Assembly: GCF_024171815.1 (NCBI RefSeq)
Contig: NZ_JAMTCJ010000004.1
Span: 558,001 to 622,000 of the forward strand
Reading direction: 5' to 3'
Length of the DNA stretch: 64,000 nt
Source of the DNA: Williamsia maris
GTDB taxonomy: Bacteria; Actinomycetota; Actinomycetes; Mycobacteriales; Mycobacteriaceae
Below the pieces are notes generated by a model. It was not told where the DNA came from. It ran no database searches and saw only the letters and a program-made list of their open reading frames with translations. The position numbers and the translations under genes are program-made. Numbering within the stretch: the stretch's first letter is position 1; each line of letters opens with the position of its first letter. This document shows positions 1 to 10,133 of the stretch, piece by piece.

Positions 1-864
1 GTCGAAGCGCAGGTCGGGCTTGTCACTGCCGAAGCGACGCATGGCCTCGGCGTAGGTGATCCGCGGCAGCGGGGTGGGCACCTGGTAGCCGACGAGGTCC
101 CACAGGGCGACGAGGATCTGCTCGGCGAGCGCGATGATGTCGTCCTGGTCGACGAAGCTCATCTCGACGTCGAGCTGGGTGAACTCGGGCTGCCGGTCGG
201 CGCGGAAGTCCTCGTCGCGGTAGCAGCGCGCGATCTGGTAGTACCGCTCGAGCCCACCGACCATCAGCAGCTGCTTGAACAGCTGCGGACTCTGCGGAAG
301 GGCGTAGAACGAGCCGGGGCGCAGACGGGCGGGGACGAGGAAGTCACGTGCACCCTCGGGCGTCGACCGGGTCAGCGTCGGGGTCTCGACCTCGATGAAG
401 TCGTGGCCGGCGAGCACCGAGCGCGCGGCGGCGTTGGCTTTCGACCGCAGACGCAGGGCCTTGCCCGGGCCCTCACGACGCAGGTCGAGGTAGCGGTAGC
501 GCAGGCGCGCCTCCTCGCCGGGCTTCTCGTCCAGCTGGAACGGCAGGGGCGCGGACTCGTTGAGCACCACCAGTTCCCCGGCGTTGAGCTCGACCGCGCC
601 GGAGGAGAGGTTCGGGTTCTCGCTGCCCTCGGGGCGTGCCTCGATCGTGCCGGTCACCTGCACGCAGTACTCGGCGCGCAGTCGGTGGGCCGCCTCGGCG
701 ACCTGCTCGTCACGGAAGACCACCTGCAGCAGACCCGAGCTGTCGCGCAGATCGATGAAGATCACCCCGCCGTGATCACGGCGACGCGCCACCCAGCCGA
801 CGACGGTGACGGTGTCACCGGCGTTGTCGGCTCGCAATGATCCGGCGAAATGGGTGCGCAGCAC
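1..864 (-). CDS. aspS: Aspartyl-tRNA synthetase, N-terminal part (cut by window edge)
   Basis: Charges tRNA-Asp (or tRNA-Asp and tRNA-Asn in organisms with GatCAB) in the cytoplasm. The visible 288 codons hold the N-terminal OB-fold anticodon-binding domain (about residues 1-110) and the start of the class II catalytic core, including the motif 2 region [19 protein letters not shown] near residues 212-230. The rest of the gene, including the bacterial insertion domain and motif 3, lies beyond base 1. The start is GTG (reverse of 862-864), preceded by a GGAAGGA ribosome site five bases upstream. The family is normally about 590 residues, so roughly half is present. Confidence 0.97.
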   Translation of the reverse strand, partial: MLRTHFAGSLRADNAGDTVTVVGWVARRRDHGGVIFIDLRDSSGLLQVVFRDEQVAEAAHRLRAEYCVQVTGTIEARPEGSENPNLSSGAVELNAGELVVLNESAPLPFQLDEKPGEEARLRYRYLDLRREGPGKALRLRSKANAAARSVLAGHDFIEVETPTLTRSTPEGARDFLVPARLRPGSFYALPQSPQLFKQLLMVGGLERYYQIARCYRDEDFRADRQPEFTQLDVEMSFVDQDDIIALAEQILVALWDLVGYQVPTPLPRITYAEAMRRFGSDKPDLRFD

Positions 865-994
865 GGGAGTCCTTCCGATGGCGTCGCCGTGGCGATCGCC
901 GATGTGGATGCATGGGTCTTGGGTACGGGACGAGGGTCATCCTACGTAGCATGAGGAACCCATCACGAATGCGTTGTCGTCGAACAGGAGAGTC

Positions 995-1867
995 ATGACG
1001 TTCCAGGGCAACGGACCGTTGGACACCAGCGGTGTCTCCGGGGGCGGCGGGGGCGGTGGTCGCGGCCGGATCGCCCTCGGCGGCGGCGCGAGCATCGTGG
1101 TGGCGATCGTCGCGATCCTGTTCGGGGTCAACCCCGGCGACATCCTCGGCGGCGACAGCAGCGGTGGCTCGACCGCCGGCTCCGGATCGTCGAACAGCGC
1201 CATCCAGAGCCAGATCGACAGCTGCACCATCGAGAAGGCGAACTCCGACACCATCTGCCGCATCGTCGCCACGAAGAACAGTCTCGACCGTGTCTGGCCG
1301 ACCCTGATGCCGAACTACACGAAGCCCGAGACCGTGATCTTCGCCGATGCCGTCGACACCGGCGGGTGCGGCTCGGCGACGTCGGCGGTCGGGCCGTTCT
1401 ACTGCCCGGGCGACCAGACGGCGTACTTCGACCCCACCTTCTTCACCACTCTCGCCGACCAGCTCGGTGGCAGCGATGCGCCGCTGGCCCAGGAGTACGT
1501 GGTGGCCCATGAATTCGGGCACCACGTGCAGAACCTGCAGGGGACCATGGACAAGGCGCAGAAGCTCGGATCCCGTGGTGCCACATCGGGATCCGTGCGT
1601 CTCGAACTGCAGGCAGACTGCTACGCGGGCGTCTGGGCCGAGCACGCCGACAAGGGGCCGGACGCGTTGCTCGAACCGCTGACCCAGCAGCAGATCGGTG
1701 ACGTGATCACCACCGCGAAGGCCATCGGCGACGACACCCTGTCGGGCAAGAACGATTCCGAGGGGTGGACGCATGGGTCGGCGGCGCAGCGGACGAGGTG
1801 GTTCACCACGGGCTACCGGTCCGGCGACCCCGCGAGCTGCGACACCTTCTCCACTAACCGCCTCTGA
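995..1867 (+). CDS. Membrane-anchored neutral zinc metallopeptidase (YpfJ family)
   Basis: A 290-residue protein of the neutral zinc metallopeptidase (YpfJ) family; the M. tuberculosis Rv2575 protein at this position is similar by my recollection. The N-terminus has a glycine/arginine-rich stretch followed by one hydrophobic anchor (about residues 29-46), so the rest is probably outside the membrane. The zinc site HEFGHH starts near residue 172 (HExxH with catalytic Glu). The ATG at 995 is chosen over in-frame upstream starts because AGGAG lies at 986-990. It is transcribed away from aspS. Substrate unknown. Confidence 0.88.
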   Translation: MTFQGNGPLDTSGVSGGGGGGGRGRIALGGGASIVVAIVAILFGVNPGDILGGDSSGGSTAGSGSSNSAIQSQIDSCTIEKANSDTICRIVATKNSLDRVWPTLMPNYTKPETVIFADAVDTGGCGSATSAVGPFYCPGDQTAYFDPTFFTTLADQLGGSDAPLAQEYVVAHEFGHHVQNLQGTMDKAQKLGSRGATSGSVRLELQADCYAGVWAEHADKGPDALLEPLTQQQIGDVITTAKAIGDDTLSGKNDSEGWTHGSAAQRTRWFTTGYRSGDPASCDTFSTNRL

Positions 1868-1878
1868 CCCCACCGCTG

Positions 1879-2057
1879 TTGGGCCGTCGTCTCGCCGGGT
1901 TGGGCCGTCGTTGCTCCGGGTTGGGCCATCGTTTCGCTGTGTTGGGCCATCGTTTCGCTGTGTCGGGCGCCACGGCCCAACACACGACAACAAGAGCCCA
2001 ACACGCGGGAACGAGGGCCCAACACGCGAACGTCACGGCCCACCGCGCGAGGGCGAT
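1879..2057. repeat. 21-bp-period inverted repeat array between two genes
   Basis: The core TTGGGCC (or a close variant) recurs at 1879, 1900, 1921, 1942 and 1963, exactly 21 bp apart. After a centre near 1971 the reverse complement GGCCCAA (or variant) recurs at 1974, 1995, 2016 and 2037, again exactly 21 bp apart. The units starting at 1921 and 1942 are identical over all 21 bases. The arms face each other, so RNA or single-stranded DNA could fold; the nearest pair (1938-1948 with 1974-1984) gives an 11-bp perfect stem. Position after a stop codon fits a terminator. The strict two-helical-turn period would also suit a phased protein-binding array. Confidence 0.9.
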
Positions 2058-2089
2058 CAGCGATGCATCCGGCATGACCATCTGATTGC

Positions 2090-3763
2090 ATGGATGCCAT
2101 GACCGGTCCCGACTCCCCGCGCACCCCCACCGCCATCGACGCGATCGCCGACGACTTCCTCACCCGGGCGTGTGTCGCCGATCCGGTGTTCTCGACCCTG
2201 ACCGGGGTGAGCGGAAACGACCACGCCCTGACCGACTACTCCCCCGGCGCCATCGACGACCGCGCCGCACTCACCCGGGACACTGTGCGTGCGTTGGCCT
2301 CAGCCACCCCGGTCGATGAGGTCGACCGGGTGACGGTGGCGACGATGACCGATCAGCTCGGCCGCGGACTCGCCGTGGACGAGGCCGGCCTGCGGACCGG
2401 TGAGGTCAACGTCATCGAGTCCCCGCTGCAGTCGATCCGGGATGTGTTCGATCTCATGCCCGTCGACACCGACGAGGATCGTTCGACGATGCTCGCCCGT
2501 GTCCGCGCCGTCCCCGAGAGCGTGGACTCGATCGTCGAGGGCCTACGGCATCGGATCGCCGCCGGACCACCACCGGCGCGCCGCCAGGTCGAGCTGGTGG
2601 CCGGGCAGGCGGCGGACGCGGCGTCCGCGCTGCTGAGCAACATCGACCGCGCCCTCGACACCGACTCCAGGTATTCGACCGACTTCGCCGCCGGCCACAG
2701 CCGTGCGGGCGCCGCGTTCGACAGACTGCGTGCCGTGCTCACCGACGAGGTGCTGCCGACCGCGACCGAGGCCGACGGGGTCGGGCGCGATCGGTACCGA
2801 CTGCACTCGGCGGAGTTCGTCGGCACCGACATCGACCCCGACGAGGCCTACCTGTGGGGCCTCGACCACCTCGAATCGATTGTGGCCGAACAGAAGACGC
2901 TCGCCGAGCAGATCGCGCCGGGAGCGGGGGTGGCCGGCGCACTGGCCGCCCTCGACGCCGACCCCCGCTACCAGATGACCGACCGGGACGCGTTCGTCGC
3001 CTGGATGCAGGAGCTCTCCGACCGGGCGACGACCGGGCTCGCGGGCACCCATTTCGACATCCCTACCGCGCTGACCAGCATCGAGTGTCGGCTCGCGCCC
3101 TCGGCGACCGGGACCATTTACTACACGATGCCCAGCGAGGACCTGAGCCGTCCCGGCCGCATGTGGTGGTCGGTGCCGCCGGAACAGACGGTCTTCCACA
3201 CCTGGCAGGAGACCACCACGGTCTTCCACGAGGGTGTGCCGGGACACCACCTGCAGCTGGGCCAGGCGATGACCAGCCCCGAGCTCAACCGGTGGCGCAA
3301 ACTCGCGTCGTTCACCTCCGGTCACGGCGAGGGGTGGGCGCTCTACGCCGAGCGCCTGATGTCCGAACTCGGCTGGCTCGACGACATCGGTGACCGGATG
3401 GGAATGCTGGATTCGCAACGCCTCCGGGCCGCCCGCGTCGTCGTCGACATCGGCGTGCACTGCGGTCTCACGGCCCCCGACTCCGTCGGCGGCGGCACCT
3501 GGGACGCCGACAAGGCGTGGACGTTCCTGTGCGACGCGGTTGCGATGGACCGGTCGGTCCTGCGCTTCGAGCTCAACCGCTACCTCGGATGGCCCGGGCA
3601 GGCGCCGTCCTACGCTCTCGGACAGCGGGTCTGGGAGCAGGCGCGCGCGGAGTTCCTGCGCACGCACCCCGACGCCGACCTCAAGGACTTCCACTCCCGG
3701 GCGTTGCGCCTGGGAGGGGTCAGCCTCGACGTGCTGCGTGCGGAGCTGATCGGCCGGACGTAG
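2090..3763 (+). CDS. DUF885 family protein, putative zinc peptidase
   Basis: 557 residues, full length for the DUF885 family, whose members look like zinc-dependent carboxypeptidases. The metal motif HEGVPGHH begins near residue 380 and a second conserved block, GHGEGWALYAERL, follows near residue 411, as is typical of the family. No signal peptide is visible, so a cytoplasmic protein is likely. ATG at 2090 and ATG at 2099 are both in frame; neither has a clear ribosome site, and the longer one is given. Expression could be affected by the 21-bp repeat array just upstream. Substrate unknown. Confidence 0.85.
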   Translation: MDAMTGPDSPRTPTAIDAIADDFLTRACVADPVFSTLTGVSGNDHALTDYSPGAIDDRAALTRDTVRALASATPVDEVDRVTVATMTDQLGRGLAVDEAGLRTGEVNVIESPLQSIRDVFDLMPVDTDEDRSTMLARVRAVPESVDSIVEGLRHRIAAGPPPARRQVELVAGQAADAASALLSNIDRALDTDSRYSTDFAAGHSRAGAAFDRLRAVLTDEVLPTATEADGVGRDRYRLHSAEFVGTDIDPDEAYLWGLDHLESIVAEQKTLAEQIAPGAGVAGALAALDADPRYQMTDRDAFVAWMQELSDRATTGLAGTHFDIPTALTSIECRLAPSATGTIYYTMPSEDLSRPGRMWWSVPPEQTVFHTWQETTTVFHEGVPGHHLQLGQAMTSPELNRWRKLASFTSGHGEGWALYAERLMSELGWLDDIGDRMGMLDSQRLRAARVVVDIGVHCGLTAPDSVGGGTWDADKAWTFLCDAVAMDRSVLRFELNRYLGWPGQAPSYALGQRVWEQARAEFLRTHPDADLKDFHSRALRLGGVSLDVLRAELIGRT

Positions 3764-3778
3764 AGCGGTCCGTCGCGG

Positions 3779-5047
3779 CTACCCGCGCAGGCCGGCCGCG
3801 ACGTCGGCGACGACCGCGTCGAGTGCCACGGTGCGCTGCGACCCGTCGGCCAGGTCCTTGACCTCGATCTGACCGGCGTCGAGCTCCCGGTCACCGAGCA
3901 CGAGCGCGAACCGTGCCCCGGACCGGTCGGCGCCCTTCATGGCGCCCTTGAGCCCACGGCCGCCGTAGGAGAGGTCGGTGCTGACGCCCTGGGCGCGCAG
4001 TTCGCCGGCGAGGACCACGAGACGGTCGAGGGCCGCGGCGCCCATCGGCACGCCGTAGACCTGGCAGCGGGCCGCCCCGAGATCGGCGACCTCCTCGGCC
4101 TCCAGTGCGAGCACCGTGCGGTCGACGCCGAGTCCGAAACCGATGCCCGACAGCTCCTGTTTGCCGCCGAGCTGACTCATCAGCCCGTCGTAACGACCGC
4201 CGCCACCGATACCCGACTGCGCGCCGAGCCCGTCGTGGACGAACTCGAACGTGGTCTTCGTGTAGTAGTCGAGCCCGCGGACCAGGCGCGGGTTGACCTC
4301 GTAGGCGACGCCGAGGCGGTCGAGGTGTCCGCGGACGGACTCGAAGTTCTCGCGGACCGAGTCCGACAGGAAGTCGATCATCAGCGGGGCGTCGGCGGTG
4401 GCGGCCTTGATCTCCGGCCGCTTGTCGTCGAGGACGCGCAGCGGGTTGATCTCGGCACGCCGGCGGGTCTCGTCGTCGAGGTCGAGACCGAACAGGAACG
4501 CCTGCAGCGCCTCGCGGTAGGCCGGGCGGCAGGTGTCGTCCCCCAGCGTCGTGATCTCCAGGCGATAGCCGGTCAGCCCGCACCGACGGAAACCCTCGTC
4601 GGCGATCGCGATCACCTCGGCGTCGAGTGCGGGGTCGTCGACTCCGATGGCCTCGACACCGACCTGCTGGAGCTGCCGGTACCGACCGGTCTGCGGCTTC
4701 TCGTACCGGAAGAACGGGCCTGCGTAGCTCAGCTTGACCGGCAGGGCACCACGATCGAGCCCGTGCTGCAGCACCGCGCGCATGACGCCCGCGGTCCCCT
4801 CGGGTCGTAGGGTGACCGAGCGGTCCCCGCGATCGGCGAAGGTGTACATCTCCTTGGAGACGACGTCGGTCGACTCCCCGACCCCGCGCGCGAACAGCGC
4901 GGTGTCCTCGAAGATCGGCAGTTCGATGTGGGCGTAGCCGGCGAGCCGCGCGGCACGCGTCAGTTCGTCCCGGACGGCGACGAATCGCGACGACGCCGGT
5001 GGGATGTAGTCGGGAATCCCTCGCGGCGCCTGGAATTGCGCAGTCAC
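3779..5047 (-). CDS. hisS: Histidyl-tRNA synthetase
   Basis: 422 residues, the usual size for bacterial HisRS. Class II motif 2 ([13 protein letters not shown]) is seen near residue 80, the HisRS-specific [15 protein letters not shown] near residue 257, and GGGGRYDGL followed by [10 protein letters not shown] in the motif 3 region. The C-terminal part is the anticodon-binding domain. The start is GTG at 5045-5047; the stop of the upstream hydrolase gene (5044-5046) overlaps it as GTGA, so translation is probably coupled. It converges on the DUF885 gene with only 15 bp between the stops. Confidence 0.97.
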   Translation of the reverse strand: MTAQFQAPRGIPDYIPPASSRFVAVRDELTRAARLAGYAHIELPIFEDTALFARGVGESTDVVSKEMYTFADRGDRSVTLRPEGTAGVMRAVLQHGLDRGALPVKLSYAGPFFRYEKPQTGRYRQLQQVGVEAIGVDDPALDAEVIAIADEGFRRCGLTGYRLEITTLGDDTCRPAYREALQAFLFGLDLDDETRRRAEINPLRVLDDKRPEIKAATADAPLMIDFLSDSVRENFESVRGHLDRLGVAYEVNPRLVRGLDYYTKTTFEFVHDGLGAQSGIGGGGRYDGLMSQLGGKQELSGIGFGLGVDRTVLALEAEEVADLGAARCQVYGVPMGAAALDRLVVLAGELRAQGVSTDLSYGGRGLKGAMKGADRSGARFALVLGDRELDAGQIEVKDLADGSQRTVALDAVVADVAAGLRG

Positions 5048-5766
5048 AGTCCGTGACGTCCTTTCGTGGGTGAATCGGCCGCGGCGTCGGACACCCCGGG
5101 GAGTCCGACGAGGAACGGGTTGGTGGTCCGCTCCTGGCCCACCGTGGTCTGCGGACCGTGGCCGGGCAGGACCTGGGTGTCGTCGGTGCGCCGCAACAGG
5201 GTGGTGGCGATGCTCCTCAGCAACTGCTCGTGGTCCCCACCGGGCAGATCGGTCCGCCCGATCGACCCGGCGAACAGCACGTCGCCGGAGAAACACACGG
5301 GCAGTGTCGCGCCCTCGGTCGGGACGTCGACGGTGAGCAGGACCGAGCCGCGGGAGTGCCCGGGCGCCGCGACCACGTCGAAGTCGATTCCGGCGAGTTC
5401 GACGTCCTCTCCGTCGACGAAGTCGATGACCTTCTCCGGCTCACGGAACACCATGCCGCCGATGACCGATCCGAGGGCCGGACCGATCCCGGATGCGGGG
5501 TCGGCGAGCATCGGGCGGTCCTCGGGATGGATGTAGGCGGGGATCGAGTACTCGTCACACAGATCCGCGGCGTCCCAGGTGTGATCGAGATGACCGTGGG
5601 TGAGCAGGACGGCCACCGGCGTCAGCGAGTGCTCGGCGAGGATCGACCGCACCTGGGCGGCGGAATCCTGTCCGGGATCGATGATGACGGCTTCGGAGCC
5701 CGGCTGCTCGGCGACCACGTAACAGTTGGTCGCGAACATGCCGGCGGCGAAACCGGTGATCAGCAT
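5044..5766 (-). CDS. MBL-fold metallo-hydrolase, glyoxalase II-like
   Basis: A 240-residue metallo-beta-lactamase-fold hydrolase. The metal-binding THGHLDH (HxHxDH) lies near residues 56-62, a downstream His is in APGHSRGS, an Asp in [15 protein letters not shown], and the last His in VLPGHGPQT. This pattern fits the glyoxalase II / hydroxyacyl-thiol hydrolase branch; the matching M. tuberculosis gene (Rv2581c) carries that label. GGAG lies seven bases before the ATG. It is coupled to hisS by a GTGA overlap. Since actinobacteria use mycothiol rather than glutathione, the true thioester substrate is uncertain. Confidence 0.85.
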   Translation of the reverse strand: MLITGFAAGMFATNCYVVAEQPGSEAVIIDPGQDSAAQVRSILAEHSLTPVAVLLTHGHLDHTWDAADLCDEYSIPAYIHPEDRPMLADPASGIGPALGSVIGGMVFREPEKVIDFVDGEDVELAGIDFDVVAAPGHSRGSVLLTVDVPTEGATLPVCFSGDVLFAGSIGRTDLPGGDHEQLLRSIATTLLRRTDDTQVLPGHGPQTTVGQERTTNPFLVGLPGVSDAAADSPTKGRHGL

Positions 5767-5972
5767 CGAGTGCTCCTTCGGGTTGGTCGGGGTACATCAT
5801 CGCAAACATTCGTGCGGGTGCCGTCCGGGGCGACCCGCCGGTGCCCACTGAGGATGTTCACAGGGTGTCCTGGCACACTTTCACCGGCAGTGGTGCCACC
5901 GGCGCCTCATCTACGAGTTCGACGATCGGAATGCGCGATGCGTTCCGCATCTGTCGATGGAGGGATCGCGGC

Positions 5973-6995
5973 TTGCCCAGCAACGAGCAACCCAGCAACG
6001 ACCAGCCCACGAACGAGCAGCGCCGCCAGGACGCGAAACGCAAGCTCGAGCAGCGCCTGGAGACCCAGCAGGCCGCAGCACGCAAACGCAAGATCATCAT
6101 CGTGTCGTCGTCGGTGATCGTGGTGTTGGTCGTCGCCGCGGCGGTGACCACCCTCGTGGTCAACAAGGTGCTCGACGACCGCGAGAAGGCCCGCTACACC
6201 GCCTGCGCCTACACACCGACCCCGGCGGACGCGAACCCGTTCGCCCAGGCGCCGCAGGTCCCGCCGAACCTCCCCGCCGCCCAGCAGGTGCTGGCCAAGG
6301 AGTTCGTCGACAACTTCACCGCGGGCAAGTCCAAGCAGCGCACGGCCACGATCCCCGCCGACCGTGAACTGAAGAAGGGCGAGCTGACCGCACAGTTCAC
6401 CACCAGCCAGGGGCCGATCACGATGACCCTCGACCGGTCGTCGGCCCCCTGCAACGTGGCCGCGGTGACCACGCTGATCAAGCAGAAGTACTACGACAAC
6501 ACCACGTGTCACCGGATGACCGAGGGCGGCACCGGCAAGATCGCCGTGCTGCAGTGTGGCGACCCCACCGGGACCGGTGCGGGCGCGCCGGGCTGGAGCA
6601 GCCCCGACGAGTTCCCCACCGACCTCAAGGTGATCCCGCAGAGCCAGCAGCTCGCCGCTATGGGACTGCCCAACTCGGCGATCTATCCGCGCGGGACCGT
6701 CGCGATCGCCAACAGCTACCAGCCCGGACAGGGCGGTCAGGCCAGCGGCACGAACACCGGTTCGGCGCAGATGTTCCTGGTGATCAACGACAGTGAGCTC
6801 CCGCCGAACTACAGCGTCGTGGGCAAGGTCGACGAGAACGGCCTCAAGGTGCTCGACACCGTCTACAAGGGCGGCATCAACCCGGGTATCCGGCCGAGCC
6901 AGGACCCGAACACCGGCGCCGTGACCTACGCACCGACCCCCGGTGACGGTGCGCCGAAGCTGCCCGTCGAGATCAAGACGGTCACCGTCAGCTGA
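5973..6995 (+). CDS. ppiB: Membrane-anchored cyclophilin-type peptidyl-prolyl isomerase
   Basis: 340 residues: a charged cytoplasmic N-terminus rich in Gln, Arg and Lys (1-40), one transmembrane helix (about 41-63), then a linker and a cyclophilin domain (about 130-338) that should lie outside the membrane. Cyclophilin landmarks are CHRM (catalytic Arg), VLQCGDPTGTG and SAQMFLV. The start is TTG at 5973, chosen because GGAGGG sits at 5959-5964 and because the protein from here, LPSNEQ..., matches the start known for mycobacterial homologues. It probably helps fold exported proteins. Confidence 0.9.
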   Translation: MPSNEQPSNDQPTNEQRRQDAKRKLEQRLETQQAAARKRKIIIVSSSVIVVLVVAAAVTTLVVNKVLDDREKARYTACAYTPTPADANPFAQAPQVPPNLPAAQQVLAKEFVDNFTAGKSKQRTATIPADRELKKGELTAQFTTSQGPITMTLDRSSAPCNVAAVTTLIKQKYYDNTTCHRMTEGGTGKIAVLQCGDPTGTGAGAPGWSSPDEFPTDLKVIPQSQQLAAMGLPNSAIYPRGTVAIANSYQPGQGGQASGTNTGSAQMFLVINDSELPPNYSVVGKVDENGLKVLDTVYKGGINPGIRPSQDPNTGAVTYAPTPGDGAPKLPVEIKTVTVS

Positions 6996-7003
6996 CACCG
7001 ACC

Positions 7004-7037
7004 GGTCCGACCGCGCCGGATCCGGTGCGGTCGGACC
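7004..7037. terminator. Bidirectional hairpin terminator between ppiB and rel
   Basis: Arms 7004-7017 and 7024-7037 (GGTCCGACCGCGCC against GGTGCGGTCGGACC) pair over 14 positions with one mismatch around a GGATCC loop. The hairpin lies between the converging stops at 6995 and 7063. No T-tract follows, as is common for actinobacterial terminators. Confidence 0.7.
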
Positions 7038-7062
7038 GACTCTCGTCGGTCTTCCCGCGGTC

Positions 7063-9429
7063 TCAGGAGGCCGAGGTCACCCGGTAGACGTCGTAGACGC
7101 CCTCGACGTTGCGCACCACGTTCAGCACGTGTCCGAGGTGCTTCGGGTCGCCCATCTCGAAGGTGAACTTGCTGATGGCCACCCGGTCCCGGCTCGTCGT
7201 CACCGACGCCGAGAGGATGTTCACCCGTTCGTCGGCCAGCACCCTTGTCACATCCGAGAGCAGACGCGAACGGTCGAGGGCCTCGACCTGGATCGCCACG
7301 AGGAACACCGACGACGGCGACGGGGCCCATTTCACCTCGATGATGCGTTCGGACTGTTCCTGGAGCGCATCGGCATTCGTGCAGTCGGTGCGGTGCACGC
7401 TGATGCCACCACCGCGGGTGACGAACCCGAGGATCTCGTCCCCGGGCACCGGGGTACAGCACTTCGCCAATTTGGCCAGCACCCCGTCGGCCCCGGGGAT
7501 CACGACACCGGCGTCACCGGTCTGACGCGGCCGGGTCGGCATCGTCGACGGCGTCGACCGTTCGGCGAGTTCCTCCTCGGCGTCCTCGAGTCCGCCCAGT
7601 GCCGCGACCAACCGGCCGACGACGTGTCGGGCCGAGACATGTCCCTCACCGATCGCGGTGTACAGCGCCGACACATCGGCGTAGCGCAACTCGGTGGCGA
7701 TCGACCCCATGGACTCGGCACTCATCAAGCGCTGCAAGGGCAGTCCGCCACGGCGGACCTCCTTGGTGATCGCGTCCTTGCCGTTCTCGAGCGCCTCCTC
7801 GCGGCGCTCCTTGGCGAACCACTGACGGATCTTGGTCTTCGCCCGCGGCGACACCACGAACGTCGCCCAGTCGCGCGACGGCCCGGCGTTGGGGGCCTTG
7901 GAGGTGAACACCTCGACCACCTCGCCGTTCTCCAACGTGCGCTCGAGGGCGACCAGCCGACCGTTGACGCGGGCACCGATGCATCGGTGGCCGACCTCGG
8001 TGTGCACGGCGTAGGCGAAGTCGACCGGCGTGGACCCGGCGGGCAGTGTGATGACGTCGCCCTTGGGGGTGAACGCGAAGATCTCCTTGACCGCGAGGTC
8101 GTAACGCAGCGACTCGAGGAACTCCCCCGGGTCGGCGGCCTCCCGCTGCCAGTCGAGCAGTTGGCGCATCCACGCCATGTCGTCGATCTCGGCGGCGTCG
8201 TCGGTCTTGCCGCCGTTACGACCCCGGGTCTCCTTGTAGCGCCAGTGCGCGGCGATCCCGAACTCGGCGGTGCGATGCATGTCCCGGGTGCGTATCTGCA
8301 CCTCGAGCGGCTTGCCCTCGGGTCCGATGACGGTGGTGTGCAGCGACTGGTAGACACCGAAACGCGGCTGGGCGATGTAGTCCTTGAACCGGCCGGCCAT
8401 CGGCTGCCACAGCGAGTGCACGACTCCGACCGCGGCGTAACAGTCGCGGATCTGCTCGCACAGGATCCGCATGCCGACCAGGTCGTGGATGTCGTCGAAC
8501 TCGCGGCCCTTGACGATCATCTTCTGGTAGATCGACCAGTAGTGCTTCGGGCGGCCCTCGACGGTGGCGTCGATCCGGGACCCGTCGAGCGCCTTGGTGA
8601 TCTCGGTGCGCACCTTGGCGAGGTAGGTGTCGCGCGACGGCGCCCGGTCGGCGACGAGGCGCACGATCTCCTCGTACCGCTTCGGGTGCAGGATCGCGAA
8701 CGACAGGTCCTCGAGCTCCCACTTGACCGTGGCCATGCCGAGTCGATGGGCCAGCGGCGCGATGACCTCCAACGTCTCGCGGGCCTTGCGGGCCTGCTTC
8801 TCCGGCGGCAGGAAACGCATCGTGCGCATGTTGTGCAGACGGTCGGCGACCTTGATCACCAGCACGCGGGGGTCGCGGGCCATCGCGATGATCATCTTGC
8901 GGATGGTCTCGGCCTCGGCCGCGTTGCCCAGCGCGACCTTGTCCAGCTTGGTGACCCCGTCGACGAGATGCGCCACCTCGTCGCCGAAGTCGGCGGCCAG
9001 CGCGTCGAGGCTGTAGCCGGTGTCCTCGACGGTGTCGTGCAGCAGGGCCGCGGTCAGCGTCGTGGTGTCCATGCCGAGATCGGCGAGGATCGACGCGACG
9101 GCCAGCGGATGGGTGATGTAGGGATCACCGGATTTGCGGAACTGGCCCTCGTGGTACTGGTCGGCGACGTCGTAGGCGCGCTGCAGCACGACCACGTCGG
9201 CCTTGGGGTACAGGTCGCGGTGCAGGGCGACGAGCGGCTCGAGGACCGGCCGGATGGGGTTGCGGGTGGCGGTCATCCGCCGCGCCAGGCGGGCCCGCAC
9301 CCGGCGTGAGGTCGAGGACGACGACGCGACCGTGGAGCGCAGTCCGGACGTCTCACCGGTCCCGTTCTCGCCGGACGCCTCGGTCGGCGACGACTCGTTC
9401 GATTCGCGGACCGTCGGGGGCTCGGTCAT
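7063..9429 (-). CDS. rel: Bifunctional (p)ppGpp synthetase/hydrolase Rel
   Basis: 788 residues, the full-length long RelA/SpoT homologue architecture: HD hydrolase domain (HDTVEDT near residue 132), synthetase domain (GRFKDY near residue 347, the RxKD signature of bifunctional enzymes), TGS domain (about 450-510), a Cys/His cluster (KCCTPVPGD) and a C-terminal ACT domain (about 695-787). It makes and breaks the stringent-response alarmone. Of the in-frame starts, ATG at 9427-9429 is preferred because GAGGAGG lies five bases upstream; the GTG two codons earlier is too close to it. The apt gene lies just upstream on the same strand, as in mycobacteria. Confidence 0.97.
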   Translation of the reverse strand: MTEPPTVRESNESSPTEASGENGTGETSGLRSTVASSSSTSRRVRARLARRMTATRNPIRPVLEPLVALHRDLYPKADVVVLQRAYDVADQYHEGQFRKSGDPYITHPLAVASILADLGMDTTTLTAALLHDTVEDTGYSLDALAADFGDEVAHLVDGVTKLDKVALGNAAEAETIRKMIIAMARDPRVLVIKVADRLHNMRTMRFLPPEKQARKARETLEVIAPLAHRLGMATVKWELEDLSFAILHPKRYEEIVRLVADRAPSRDTYLAKVRTEITKALDGSRIDATVEGRPKHYWSIYQKMIVKGREFDDIHDLVGMRILCEQIRDCYAAVGVVHSLWQPMAGRFKDYIAQPRFGVYQSLHTTVIGPEGKPLEVQIRTRDMHRTAEFGIAAHWRYKETRGRNGGKTDDAAEIDDMAWMRQLLDWQREAADPGEFLESLRYDLAVKEIFAFTPKGDVITLPAGSTPVDFAYAVHTEVGHRCIGARVNGRLVALERTLENGEVVEVFTSKAPNAGPSRDWATFVVSPRAKTKIRQWFAKERREEALENGKDAITKEVRRGGLPLQRLMSAESMGSIATELRYADVSALYTAIGEGHVSARHVVGRLVAALGGLEDAEEELAERSTPSTMPTRPRQTGDAGVVIPGADGVLAKLAKCCTPVPGDEILGFVTRGGGISVHRTDCTNADALQEQSERIIEVKWAPSPSSVFLVAIQVEALDRSRLLSDVTRVLADERVNILSASVTTSRDRVAISKFTFEMGDPKHLGHVLNVVRNVEGVYDVYRVTSAS

Positions 9430-9511
9430 GCGCACCTCCTCGCCACGGGGTCGTGAACTGCTCGTCGGTCGGGCCGGACCGGACTGTCGGACTTCCTCGC
9501 GATCGTAGTCC

Positions 9512-10075
9512 TCACCCTGCCGCGAGACTGGTCAGGACGAGGTCGCGGTGCGCGGACTCCACGGCGTCGCGTCCCGGCAGGCCGTCGATCTCCATGACCA
9601 CCACCGCGGTGGGCACGACCGCGCCCGCCGCCTCCAACAACCCGATGGCGGCGTTGAGTGTTCCACCGGTGGCGAGTACGTCGTCGACGACCAGCACCCG
9701 CCGGCCGTGCAGATCGACTCCGTCGGCGGGCACCTCGAGGCTGGCGGTGCCGTATTCCAGGTCGTAGTCGGCGCTGCGCACCGGCGGCGGCAGCTTGCCC
9801 GCCTTGCGGATGGCCAGCACCCCGACACCGAGTTGCAGCGCGATGGCACCGCCGAGCAGGAAGCCACGCGCGTCGATCCCCGCGACGAGGTCGATGTCGC
9901 CACCGGCCTGCGCCAGCGCCGTCGTCACCGCCGACAGGCCCTCGGCGTCGGCGAGCACCGGGGTGAGGTCCTTGAACGCGATCCCCGGGCTCGGGAAGTC
10001 CGGGACGAGACGGGTGTGCCGGGCGATGGCCGCCCGGGCCCGGTCGGCGGCGTCGGTGATCTGGGTGTCGGTCAT
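9512..10075 (-). CDS. apt: Adenine phosphoribosyltransferase
   Basis: 187 residues. Salvages adenine to AMP with PRPP in the cytoplasm. The PRPP-binding motif [11 protein letters not shown] is at about residues 129-139, and the hood-region motif [17 protein letters not shown] near the N-terminus is characteristic of Apt. The start ATG at 10073-10075 has GGAGG just upstream; in-frame codons further upstream look like non-coding extension. It sits between rel and an exported lipoprotein in a long minus-strand run that continues from yajC-secD-secF, the same order as in M. tuberculosis. Confidence 0.94.
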   Translation of the reverse strand: MTDTQITDAADRARAAIARHTRLVPDFPSPGIAFKDLTPVLADAEGLSAVTTALAQAGGDIDLVAGIDARGFLLGGAIALQLGVGVLAIRKAGKLPPPVRSADYDLEYGTASLEVPADGVDLHGRRVLVVDDVLATGGTLNAAIGLLEAAGAVVPTAVVVMEIDGLPGRDAVESAHRDLVLTSLAAG

Positions 10076-10133
10076 CTGGCCTCCGGTGATGCGGTGGGTG
10101 GGGTGGTCGGTCGCGGGTCGGGACACGGGCGCA

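Noticed and set aside
1879-2057. The repeat array as a CRISPR
   Set aside because: The units are 21 bp with no separate unique spacers, are inverted about a centre, and no cas genes are present.
1813-2163. Short open frames with seven-residue repeats (such as GPTQRND) over the gap after the zinc peptidase
   Set aside because: The 21-bp DNA repeat yields seven-residue repeats in every frame; there is no ribosome site or family similarity.
6943-9309. A 788-codon open frame on the plus strand opposite rel
   Set aside because: It overlaps a complete Rel enzyme and shows no domain.
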